This document shows positions 1-7,157 of a stretch of DNA of 64,000 nucleotides, in pieces. The stretch lies in contig NZ_CP083952.1 in the NCBI RefSeq assembly GCF_006442545.2, forward strand, positions 1,729,501-1,793,500, written 5' to 3'. The position numbers and the translations under genes were made by a program. Source of the DNA: Mesorhizobium sp. B2-1-8 (lineage in GTDB: Bacteria > Pseudomonadota > Alphaproteobacteria > Rhizobiales > Rhizobiaceae). The notes under the pieces were generated by a model. It searched no databases. It saw only the letters and a program-made list of their open reading frames with translations, and was not told the DNA's origin. Within the stretch, counting starts at the first letter, position 1, and each line of letters starts with the position of its first letter.

Positions 1-122
1 TCGGCTTGCGAAGGCAGGCCGGCCTCGTTCCAGAGCCGCACGATGTCGTCGCCGCTCGATTGCGCCAGCGTCGCCATGGCGGCCTTGCGCTCGGCCTGGT
101 CCCGGGCTTCCTGTCCTCGCAT
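1..122 (-). CDS. phnG: PhnG, C-P lyase subunit (partial, N-terminus only)
   Basis: The first 40 codons of a minus-strand gene run off the left edge of the window. The N-terminus has the pattern RKAAMATLAQSSGDDIVRLW, close to the start of PhnG, where an R..xM.VLAxS..xEL motif is conserved. PhnG is part of the PhnGHIJ complex that transfers a phosphonate to the ribose of ATP before C-P bond cleavage. The gene is divergent from a PhnF-type regulator at 241, which is the usual rhizobial arrangement and is the strongest support. The ATG is at 122. Only the start is visible, so integrity cannot be judged. Confidence 0.75.
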   Translation of the reverse strand, partial: MRGQEARDQAERKAAMATLAQSSGDDIVRLWNEAGLPSQA

Positions 123-146
123 CGCCAACTTTCCTCTTTGCTAAAT

Positions 147-166
147 TTGTCTATTGATATAGACAA
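147..166. promoter_or_regulatory. Perfect inverted repeat, probable PhnF operator
   Basis: The 8-base arms TTGTCTAT and ATAGACAA flank a TGAT spacer exactly, in the AT-rich gap between divergent phnG and phnF. GntR/UTRA regulators of the PhnF type bind dyads with a GTCTA/TAGAC core, so this is the expected operator. It lies 25 bases before the phnG start and 75 bases before the phnF start, so one protein could control both directions. Confidence 0.7.
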
Positions 167-240
167 CTATACAAATTATACATACTACCTAACGCGAGTC
201 CATGACGGGTGCGTGACAGGATTGGCCGGGGGGCAAAAAC

Positions 241-990
241 ATGATCGGGCAGCAGGTGGTCGACAGCATCGAGCGGCGCAGCGGTGTTTCACTGTGGCGC
301 CAGATCGCCGACAGGATCCTGCAATCGATTGCCACCGGTGATTTCGCCGAGAATGCCGCGCTGCCGCCCGAGGTCGCTCTGGCCGAGCGCTACGGCGTCA
401 ACCGTCACACCGTACGCAGCGCCATATCGGCCCTCGTGCAGGAGGGCGTGCTGCGGGCCGAGCAGGGGCGAGGCACCTTCGTCTTGTCGCGCAAGCGGCT
501 GTCTTATCCGATTGGCGCGCGGACACGCTTTTCGACTGGCCTGCAGGGGCAGACGTCGGAACGGCACATCGTGCTGCTCTCCTCATCGATCGAGCCCGCC
601 AGCCAGCGCGTTGCCGAAGGGCTCGGTCTGGCCCGTGGCACCGAGATGATACGGCTGGAGACACGCGGCGAGGCCGACGGGCGGCCGGTGTCGCGCGCCG
701 CCGCTTGGTTCGAGGCGAGGCGCTTTGCAGGCATCGACAAAGCGATGGCGCAGACCGGTTCGATCACCGCGTCGCTCGCCCGTTTCGGTATAGACGATTA
801 TCTCAGGCAATCGACCGTGCTGTCGGCGCGCCACGCGGACGCCGCCGACCTTGCCGACCTCGACCTGCAGCCGGGCGCCATAGTCCTGGTCACGGTGGCG
901 GTCAACGTCACGCCCGACGGCCAGCCGATCCAGTTTTCGGAGTCGCGTTTTCCTGCAGAGCGAGTGGAGCTGAAGCTCTCGGCGCTGTAG
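241..990 (+). CDS. phnF: PhnF, GntR-family phosphonate regulator
   Basis: This 249-residue protein has an N-terminal GntR winged helix (about residues 18-80, with LPPEVALAERYGVNRHTVR as the recognition region) followed by a UTRA effector domain (about 95-245). UTRA regulators of phn operons repress C-P lyase genes until phosphate runs short or a phosphonate is present. The gene is divergent from phnG and shares an intergenic dyad with it. The start at 241 gives the normal length of PhnF proteins. Another HutC-subfamily role is possible but unlikely given the neighbour. Confidence 0.85.
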   Translation: MIGQQVVDSIERRSGVSLWRQIADRILQSIATGDFAENAALPPEVALAERYGVNRHTVRSAISALVQEGVLRAEQGRGTFVLSRKRLSYPIGARTRFSTGLQGQTSERHIVLLSSSIEPASQRVAEGLGLARGTEMIRLETRGEADGRPVSRAAAWFEARRFAGIDKAMAQTGSITASLARFGIDDYLRQSTVLSARHADAADLADLDLQPGAIVLVTVAVNVTPDGQPIQFSESRFPAERVELKLSAL

Positions 991-997
991 GCCCTGG

Positions 998-2014
998 CTA
1001 TCCGATCTCGATAACGGCCTTGATCAGGCCCGACTTTTCGTGCGCCCAGCGTGCGAGATCCCTTGGCGTATCGGCCAGCGTGGTGCGGTGGGTGACGAGC
1101 TTGGCAAGCGGCACGGCACCATTCCGAATCGAGGCGGCGACATGATCGAAGTCGGCGCGCAACGCATTGCGGCTGCCGATCAATGTCATTTCGCGCTTGT
1201 GGAACTCAGGGTCGGAAAAGACGATGTCGTCCTTGACGACGCTGACCAGTACCAGCGTGCCGCCATGCGCGACATGGGCGAAGGCCGATTGCACCGACCG
1301 GGTGTTGCCGGTGGCGTCGAAGACCACGTCGAAGCCTTCGCCGTCGGTCGCATCACGCACCAGATCGGACACGGGTGCTTGCGAGCCGTCGAGAATCGAA
1401 AAGCCGAGCTCACTCGCGGCGAAGGTCAGTCTTTCGGTGCTCATGTCGAGAAGTGTCACCTCGAGCCCGGCAATGCGTGCGAAGATGGCGGTGCCAAGCC
1501 CGATCGGGCCGGCGCCGATGACCAGCGCGCGTCCACCGGGCTCGGAACGCGCACGGCGCACGGCATGCGCGCCGATGGCCAGGAATTCGACGGCGGCGGC
1601 GTCGGCAAGCGACAGCCCGTTTGTGGGATAAAGGTTCTGCGCCGGCACCAGGATCCGTTCGCACATGGCGCCGTCGCGATGCACGCCGAGCACTTCGATC
1701 CTGACACAGCAATTTGGCTTGCCGTGCCGGCAGGCGATGCATTTGCCGCAGGAGAGATAGGGGTTGATGATCACCGGTTCGCCGACCGCAAGACCGACTC
1801 CTTCGCCGACTTCGACGACGGTGCCGGAGACTTCGTGGCCCATGATGCGGGGGTAAGCGAGGAAAGGATGCTTGCCCTCGAAGATGTGATAGTCGGTGCC
1901 GCAGATGCCGACATGGCTGACCGCGACCAGCGCCCAGCCGGGAGGCGGCGAGCCGGGAGCAGGGCGGTCTTCCAGGATAAGCTCACCTGGCGAGCGGCAG
2001 ATGACGGCTTTCAT
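998..2014 (-). CDS. Zinc-dependent alcohol dehydrogenase, L-galactonate/L-threonine dehydrogenase-like
   Basis: This 338-residue MDR enzyme has the catalytic zinc site (GICGTDYH near residue 37 and GHE near 60), a structural-zinc region CGKCIACRHGKPNCC near 94, and the NAD-binding turn GAGPIGLG near 168. It resembles sugar-acid dehydrogenases such as LgoD/RspB, which oxidise a hydroxyl of a sugar acid. It is the last gene of a sugar transport and catabolism operon, 71 bases after the permease. With a UxaA-family dehydratase in the same operon, an aldonate or polyol substrate is likely. The actual substrate cannot be read from sequence. Confidence 0.75.
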   Translation of the reverse strand: MKAVICRSPGELILEDRPAPGSPPPGWALVAVSHVGICGTDYHIFEGKHPFLAYPRIMGHEVSGTVVEVGEGVGLAVGEPVIINPYLSCGKCIACRHGKPNCCVRIEVLGVHRDGAMCERILVPAQNLYPTNGLSLADAAAVEFLAIGAHAVRRARSEPGGRALVIGAGPIGLGTAIFARIAGLEVTLLDMSTERLTFAASELGFSILDGSQAPVSDLVRDATDGEGFDVVFDATGNTRSVQSAFAHVAHGGTLVLVSVVKDDIVFSDPEFHKREMTLIGSRNALRADFDHVAASIRNGAVPLAKLVTHRTTLADTPRDLARWAHEKSGLIKAVIEIG

Positions 2015-2037
2015 GCTTCAATCCACTCTGTCACGAA

Positions 2038-2069
2038 ATCGCCGGCCCGTTTCCGACAGGGCCGGCGAT
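2038..2069 (-). other. Intra-operon RNA hairpin
   Basis: Perfect 11-base arms ATCGCCGGCCC and GGGCCGGCGAT surround a 10-base loop in the gap between the ABC permease and the dehydrogenase. No T-run follows on the minus strand, so it is more likely an mRNA-stabilising or processing hairpin than a full terminator. Confidence 0.5.
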
Positions 2070-2085
2070 CGATTTTGGTTTGCCG

Positions 2086-3054
2086 CTACTTGCCGCCGCG
2101 GCGGCGCAGGCCATCGAAATAGACGATGACGATGATCAGCGCGCCGGTGATGACACGCTGCCAGAAGGCGTTGACGTTGAGCAGGTTGGCGCCGTTGTTG
2201 ATGGTCGCCAGGATGAAGGCGCCGAGCAGTGGCCCGTGCACCGAGCCGACCGCGCCGAACAGTGAGGTGCCCCCGATCACCGACGAGGCGATCGCCTGCA
2301 GTTCCCATCCTTCGGCCTGGGTCGGATTGCCGATGCCGATGCGCGAAGCCAAGAGCACGCCGACGAACGCCGCGCAGAGACCCGACAGCGTGTAGGCCAT
2401 GAAGATGGTGCGTTGGACATTGACGCCGGACAGGCGCGAGGCCTCGGCGTTCGACCCGACCGAGAACAGGTACCGGCCCCAGCGGCTGTGATGCAGGAAG
2501 ACATAGGCGGGTATGCCGACCAGCAGCACCATCCAGAACAGATTGGGGATGCCGACGAAGGAGTTGCGCGAGAATTCCTGGAAAGCATCATTGTTGATCG
2601 AAATCGAATTGCCGTTGGTCATCAAAAGGCCAATGCCGCGCAGCGAGGTCAGAGTCGCCAGCGTGATGATGAAGGGCGGCAGGCCCATCTTGACGATGCC
2701 AAACCCATGGAAAAGGCCGATGGCGACGCCGACCAGCAGGGTGAGCAGGATGGCGAGGAAGACCGGGAGGCCGGCATTAATCAGCATCGCGGCGATGACG
2801 GTTGCGAAGCCGACCACGGCGCCGACGGACAGATCGATGCCGCCGGTGATGATGACGAAGGTCTGGCCGACAGCCAAAATGGCGATCATCGAACCCTGAC
2901 GCAGCAGATTCGAGATGTTGTTGGCCGACGCGAAGCTCGACGTGGAGAACGACAGAATGACCCACAGCAGCACCAGCAGCGCCAGCAGCGTCAGTCCGAA
3001 CAGTGCGTTGTAATTGCGCTTCGGTTTTTCGGCAGGAATCGCCTCGGTGCTCAT
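2086..3054 (-). CDS. CUT2-family sugar ABC transporter permease (RbsC-like)
   Basis: This 322-residue, very hydrophobic protein has about eight to ten membrane segments. It carries the RbsC/AraH-family stretch VGQTFVIITGGIDLSVGAVV near residue 62 and GGTSLFGAVGSVHGPLLGA near 270. It forms the membrane channel of a ribose-type importer. Its start overlaps the stop of the upstream ATPase by four bases (3051-3054), which shows translational coupling. It works with the periplasmic binding protein at 4761-5753. Confidence 0.92.
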   Translation of the reverse strand: MSTEAIPAEKPKRNYNALFGLTLLALLVLLWVILSFSTSSFASANNISNLLRQGSMIAILAVGQTFVIITGGIDLSVGAVVGFATVIAAMLINAGLPVFLAILLTLLVGVAIGLFHGFGIVKMGLPPFIITLATLTSLRGIGLLMTNGNSISINNDAFQEFSRNSFVGIPNLFWMVLLVGIPAYVFLHHSRWGRYLFSVGSNAEASRLSGVNVQRTIFMAYTLSGLCAAFVGVLLASRIGIGNPTQAEGWELQAIASSVIGGTSLFGAVGSVHGPLLGAFILATINNGANLLNVNAFWQRVITGALIIVIVYFDGLRRRGGK

Positions 3055-4604
3055 GTCTTTCCTCCCAGCTTTTCTTGTTTCTCGGCGAGCGCCTGTGTGA
3101 GAATGTCTTCGTGATCGGCGGTGTGGAACCCGTGCGTGGCCACCAGCTTGCCGCGGCGGAACACGTGCAGCGTGTCGGCCAGTTCATAGACTTCCGGCAA
3201 ATAGGACGAGATCAGGATGATGCCCGCGCCCTTCGACAAGAGCGCGCTGAACAGGCGGTAGATCTCCGCCTTGGTGCCGACGTCGACGCCGACCGTCGGC
3301 TCGTCGAAGATGAACAGCTTGGCGCCGTGCGCCAGCCATTTGCCGATGACGATCTTCTGCTGATTGCCGCCCGACAGGCTGGAAGCCAACGCATGGCGCG
3401 TCGGCGTCTTGATCCTGAGGCCTGCGATCTGGCGTTCGGCCTCGGCCTTCTCTTTGGCGTTCGATATCAAGAGATTACTGGAGATGCGCTTGTAGATCGG
3501 CAGGTTGAGGTTGAGGCCGACCGGCAGGTTGAGACAAAGGCCCTGGTCGCGGCGGCTTTCCGGCGCCAGCGCCATGCCGAGCTTGATGGCGTCATGCTCG
3601 GAGTTGATCTGGACATCCTTGCCTTCCCACAGGACCTGGCCGGCCGACTTCTTGTGCCGGCCGTAGAGCGTGGTGACGAATTCGCTGCGTCCAGCGCCGA
3701 TCAGGCCGTAGAGCCCGACGATCTCGCCGGCACGGACTGTCATCGACACGTTTTCGAAGCCCTTGCCCGAGAGGTTCCTGGCCTCGACGATCGCGGCACC
3801 GGGAGTGAAATGCTCCTTGTGATATATCTGCTCGATCGAACGGTTGATCATCAGCTTGACGAGTTCGGCGTCATTGGTCTCGCTGATGTTCCTGGTGCCG
3901 ACCAGCGTGCCGTCGCGCAGCACCGAAACACGATCGGCGAGTTCGAACACTTCCTCCATGCGGTGACTGATGTAGATGATCGTCACGCCCTCGGACTTCA
4001 GGCGGCGGATCAGAGTGAAGAGCTGGTCGGCCTCCTTGCGAGTCAGGTAGGCGGTCGGCTCGTCGAAGATCAGGAATTTGGTGCCGCGCACGGTGGCGCG
4101 GGCGGCGGCGATCAACTGCTGCTGGCCGATGGTCAGATCGCCCAATGTGACATGCGCCGGCAAGTCGAAGCCGAGATCGTCGATGATCTTCTGCGCCTCC
4201 CTGACCATGACGCGCTGCTGCAGGATGCCGAAGCGCGAATTCTCCTCGCCGAGGAACATGTTGGCGGCGACGGTCAGATGACGACAGAGCACGACCTCCT
4301 GGTGGACGGCGTTGATGCCGAGGGCCATCGCCTCATGCGGGGTCGCCAGTGCAGCCGGTTGGCCCTCCCAGATCACTTCTCCGGAGGTGCGCGGCATGAC
4401 GCCGGTCAAAAGCTTGATGAGCGTGGATTTGCCGGCGCCGTTCTCGCCGACGATGGCGTGGATCTCGCCTGCCTTGAAGGCAAGGTCCACCGGCTTCAAG
4501 GCGTGAGTGCCGGGATAGCGCTTTTCCAGCCCGCGCAATTCGAGGATGGTCCCTCCGGGCTCCAGCGCGGGAGCCGGATGCAGTTCGTGCGCCGTCGGCG
4601 TCAT
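3051..4604 (-). CDS. CUT2-family sugar ABC transporter ATPase with two ABC domains (RbsA/MglA-like)
   Basis: This 517-residue protein has two ABC domains. The first has a canonical Walker A (GENGAGKST, about residue 54) and Walker B (LIFDEPTAYLT). The second has the degenerate P-loop GLIGAGRSE typical of RbsA-type proteins, the signature LSGGNQQKIVIGKWL and LFIFDEPTVGVDVG. It energises uptake of a pentose, hexose or sugar-acid-like substrate through the permease encoded immediately downstream. A 156-base gap with a strong hairpin separates it from the binding-protein gene upstream. Confidence 0.93.
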   Translation of the reverse strand: MTPTAHELHPAPALEPGGTILELRGLEKRYPGTHALKPVDLAFKAGEIHAIVGENGAGKSTLIKLLTGVMPRTSGEVIWEGQPAALATPHEAMALGINAVHQEVVLCRHLTVAANMFLGEENSRFGILQQRVMVREAQKIIDDLGFDLPAHVTLGDLTIGQQQLIAAARATVRGTKFLIFDEPTAYLTRKEADQLFTLIRRLKSEGVTIIYISHRMEEVFELADRVSVLRDGTLVGTRNISETNDAELVKLMINRSIEQIYHKEHFTPGAAIVEARNLSGKGFENVSMTVRAGEIVGLYGLIGAGRSEFVTTLYGRHKKSAGQVLWEGKDVQINSEHDAIKLGMALAPESRRDQGLCLNLPVGLNLNLPIYKRISSNLLISNAKEKAEAERQIAGLRIKTPTRHALASSLSGGNQQKIVIGKWLAHGAKLFIFDEPTVGVDVGTKAEIYRLFSALLSKGAGIILISSYLPEVYELADTLHVFRRGKLVATHGFHTADHEDILTQALAEKQEKLGGKT

Positions 4605-4714
4605 GGCGATCCTCCCAGATTTGCCTCGCGGCTGGCACCCGGCGAGGCTGTGATCGTCTTTTCAAACAGCCTAGCCAAAGCCAGCCGATTGCCAAGCCGC
4701 TCGTGGCGGCGGAT

Positions 4715-4741
4715 GTTTCCGGGGCGCGATGCCCCGGAAAC
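4715..4741 (-). other. Strong hairpin between binding-protein and ATPase genes
   Basis: The arms GTTTCCGGGGC and GCCCCGGAAAC pair perfectly over 11 bases around a 5-base loop. The hairpin lies 20 bases after the binding-protein stop. No U-tract follows in the direction of transcription. Such hairpins commonly protect the 3' end of the binding-protein mRNA so that this subunit is made in excess over the ATPase and permease. Confidence 0.6.
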
Positions 4742-4760
4742 GGTTTTGAACACCGGCTGC

Positions 4761-5753
4761 TTAGAGCTTCGGATTGAGCAGCGCGTCGATCTTGGGGTCC
4801 TTCATATTGGCCTTGGTCACCAGATTGGCGCCAGTGTCGACATTTGCCTCCACCTTCTCGCCCTTCGAGGCGGCGAGCGCCGTCTTGATGCCGTCATAGC
4901 CCATCCGGTACGGATCCTGGACGACGAGGCCGGAAATGACGCCGTCATTGAGGAACTTGATCAGCTTCTCGTCGCTGTCGAAGCCGATCAACCCGACCTT
5001 GCCGGCAAGTTTGTTCTCGGCGATCGCCTGACCGACGCCTTGCGCCATGATCAGGTTTGACGCGAAGATGCCCTTCAGGTCCGGATTGGCGGTGATCAGG
5101 TCGGTCGCGATGTTGAGGCCGGTGGTGGCCTGGCCGTCGGCGTATTTGTCGGCGATCAGTTCGAGGCCGGGATATTTAGCCTTGAGCTGTTCCTTGAAGC
5201 CTTGCGCGCGCTGTTCGAGCGAGCCAGCGCCGGGGAGCGCGGTGATAAGCGCAACCTTGCCCTCGACCTTGCCGCCGTTGGCGGCGCCGATCGCGGCGGC
5301 GAGACCGTCAGCGGCGACGCGGCCGCCCTGCACGTTGTCGGTGGTCAGGAACGAGGTGAAGGCCTTGGAGTCGGCGCCCGAGTCGATGCCGATGACCTTG
5401 ACCTTGGTCGCGGCTTCGTCGATCGGCTTGCCGAGCGCCTTGGCTTCGGTCGGCGCGATGACGACGGCGGCCGGGTTGCCGGCGACGGCGTTCTCGAGGA
5501 TGGAGATCTGGCCGTTGACGTCGGTCTCAGCTTGGGCGCCGAGTTCCGGCACGTTGACGCCGAGGTCCTTGCCGGCCTTGCGGGCGCCGGCCAGAACGAT
5601 CTGCCAGTAGAAGGACGTGGTATCCTTGACGATGATCGGAATGGTCACGTCCGCCGCCGAAACCGGTGCGGTATGCATGACGCCGGCGAGCATCGAGGCT
5701 GCCGCCAGGGCCATGACGGCGCGGCGGTTGAGAATGCTGGTCACGAATTTCAT
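4761..5753 (-). CDS. Periplasmic sugar-binding protein of a CUT2 ABC transporter
   Basis: This 330-residue protein has a Sec signal peptide (KFVTSILNRRAVMALAAAS followed by a hydrophobic run and an AxA-type cleavage site near VSAAD). The rest is a peripl_BP_4/RbsB fold, with ATDLITANPDLKGIFASN and VGLIGFDSDEKL near the C-terminus. The start at 5753 is chosen over an upstream in-frame ATG at 5906. It gives a proper signal peptide and follows an AGGGAGG ribosome-binding site. It delivers the substrate to the ATPase/permease pair downstream. Confidence 0.92.
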   Translation of the reverse strand: MKFVTSILNRRAVMALAAASMLAGVMHTAPVSAADVTIPIIVKDTTSFYWQIVLAGARKAGKDLGVNVPELGAQAETDVNGQISILENAVAGNPAAVVIAPTEAKALGKPIDEAATKVKVIGIDSGADSKAFTSFLTTDNVQGGRVAADGLAAAIGAANGGKVEGKVALITALPGAGSLEQRAQGFKEQLKAKYPGLELIADKYADGQATTGLNIATDLITANPDLKGIFASNLIMAQGVGQAIAENKLAGKVGLIGFDSDEKLIKFLNDGVISGLVVQDPYRMGYDGIKTALAASKGEKVEANVDTGANLVTKANMKDPKIDALLNPKL

Positions 5754-5834
5754 GGGATCCTCCCTAAGTCGCCTGGTGAACGTTACGGAAGCTCGGTTCG
5801 GATAGGCGTGGCCCAAACAGAACTTTATCAATAA

Positions 5835-5853
5835 AAAACAGTTGCACTGTTTT
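5835..5853. promoter_or_regulatory. Dyad AAAACAGT-N3-ACTGTTTT, candidate GntR operator
   Basis: Perfect 8-base arms are centred on TGC. The 11-mer AAAAAACAGTT that begins at 5833 recurs exactly at 8736-8746, in the divergent promoter of the dehydratase gene and the GntR gene. This points to a common regulator, most simply the GntR protein encoded at 8899. Confidence 0.5.
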
Positions 5854-5985
5854 GATAGTGCATCGTTCCGGCCGATGCAAGCGGTGTTTCCAGTCAGTCC
5901 TCCCAAAGGCCTGACAACGATTCACCTACCGGCGCGGCTCCTCTCCAGTCTTAGTCAGGCGCTCCCGTTTCCGTTCTACGGAAGC

Positions 5986-6030
5986 ATGGAATATTAATTC
6001 CATACAGCAGTCAACATGGAATGTTCATTC
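5986..6030. promoter_or_regulatory. Two helically phased ATGGAAT dyads
   Basis: The first site (5986-6003) has perfect 7-base arms ATGGAAT and ATTCCAT around ATTA. The second (6016-6030) keeps ATGGAAT and ATTC at the same internal distance. The 30-bp phasing suggests cooperative binding of a dimeric regulator. The TGGAA/TTCCA form recalls IclR-type sites, but no IclR gene is present in this part of the window. Confidence 0.45.
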
Positions 6031-6095
6031 TTTTCTGAGGTCGCAACATTGTGAAGCCGACCCGCGACCCTGTGCACATTGCGACGGTGCGCGCT

Positions 6096-7094
6096 TCAAG
6101 ACAGTTTCTGCACCACCGTGTAGGGACGATACTTGGCATATTCCGTCTCCGGCACGTCGATATCGAGCAGCTCGAGGTTGCGTGTCAGGTTCGCCAATCT
6201 TGCGGTACCGGTCAGCACGGTGGCAACTGCAGGTTCGTGCAAAGGAAACTGGAACGCGGCCGCCGCCAGCGGATAACCGCCTTCACCGGCGATCTTCTCC
6301 ATGGCGTCGACACGGTCGAGAACGTCGCGGCTGGCGGGTTGGTAGTCGAAATGCGCGCCCTGCACCGGCCCGGTCGCCAATATGCCCGAGTTGAAAACGC
6401 CGCCGATGACCAGCGACGTCTGTTGCGCACGGCACAGCGGCAGCAGTTCGGCTTCCGCGCTGCGGTCGAGCAAGGAATAACGGCTGGCGAGCAGGATGCA
6501 GTCGAGCGGCGCCCGGCGCATCACGTCGAGGCAGATCTGGACTTCGTTGACGCCGAGCCCGTAGGCCGAAATCGTGCCGGCCCGCTTCAGCTCCTCGAGC
6601 GCCTTGAGCCCGCCGTCCATCAACTGGCGAAAGTGCAGTTTGGTCTTCTCGACACCATGCGTGTAAACGCCGATGTCGTGCACATACAGGATGTCTATCC
6701 TGTTTAGCCCAAGCCGCGCATAGCTGAAGTCGACCGACCGCATGATGCCGTCATAGGAATAGTCGTACTCGAGCGCGAAGGGTAGCGGATCGACATAGGA
6801 ATGGTCCGGCACCTGGTCTTCCGGCACCGGGCGGAACAGGCGGCCGACCTTGGTCGACAGCACGTAGGAATCGCGTGGCTTGTAGCGCAGGAAATCGCCG
6901 AAGCGACGCTCCGACAGGCCGAAACCGTAGAAGGGCGCGGTGTCGAAATAGCGCAGGCCGGCTTCCCACGCGCCTTGCAGCGTTTCCATCGCCGCTTCGC
7001 GCGAACAGGCCCGGTAGAGGCCGCCGATCGCAGCGCCGCCGAAGCTGATCTCGGTGACCTCCAGTGCCGTCTGGCCGATGCGGCGTCTTTTCAT
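6096..7094 (-). CDS. Aldo/keto reductase, L-fucose/L-galactose/pyridoxal 4-dehydrogenase subfamily
   Basis: This 332-residue AKR has the subfamily start RRRIGQTALEVTEISFGGAA and the catalytic tetrad region (YFDTAPFYG with Asp and Tyr, STKVG with Lys, YVHDIG with His). These enzymes oxidise free aldoses at C1 to lactones with NAD(P), as D-threo-aldose 1-dehydrogenase does, or oxidise pyridoxal. It sits between the UxaA-like dehydratase and the ABC transporter. A plausible non-phosphorylative route is therefore aldose to lactone to aldonate, with later dehydration. No lactonase gene is visible here. Confidence 0.8.
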   Translation of the reverse strand: MKRRRIGQTALEVTEISFGGAAIGGLYRACSREAAMETLQGAWEAGLRYFDTAPFYGFGLSERRFGDFLRYKPRDSYVLSTKVGRLFRPVPEDQVPDHSYVDPLPFALEYDYSYDGIMRSVDFSYARLGLNRIDILYVHDIGVYTHGVEKTKLHFRQLMDGGLKALEELKRAGTISAYGLGVNEVQICLDVMRRAPLDCILLASRYSLLDRSAEAELLPLCRAQQTSLVIGGVFNSGILATGPVQGAHFDYQPASRDVLDRVDAMEKIAGEGGYPLAAAAFQFPLHEPAVATVLTGTARLANLTRNLELLDIDVPETEYAKYRPYTVVQKLS

Positions 7095-7157
7095 GCATAA
7101 CCTCCCCGTGGCCGACCGTTGTGCGGCTCGGCAAGTTTACCAGACATGCGTCGAAAA

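Larger units (their letters stand above)
5754..6095 (-). promoter_or_regulatory. 342-bp regulatory region upstream of the sugar-binding-protein gene
   Basis: No gene fits this gap between the aldo/keto reductase stop and the binding-protein start. It contains three dyads. The first is AAAACAGT-TGC-ACTGTTTT at 5835-5853. The second is ATGGAAT-ATTA-ATTCCAT at 5986-6003. The third is a half-degenerate copy of the second at 6016-6030, with a centre spacing of 30 bp, about three helical turns. This suggests a separate regulated promoter for the transport genes in addition to read-through from the operon start at 8663. Confidence 0.6.

Noticed and set aside
3003..5060. 685-codon open frame opposite the sugar ABC transporter genes
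   Set aside because: It is antisense to well-recognised ABC proteins and its translation is repetitive in charged residues, as expected of the mirror of GC-rich coding DNA.
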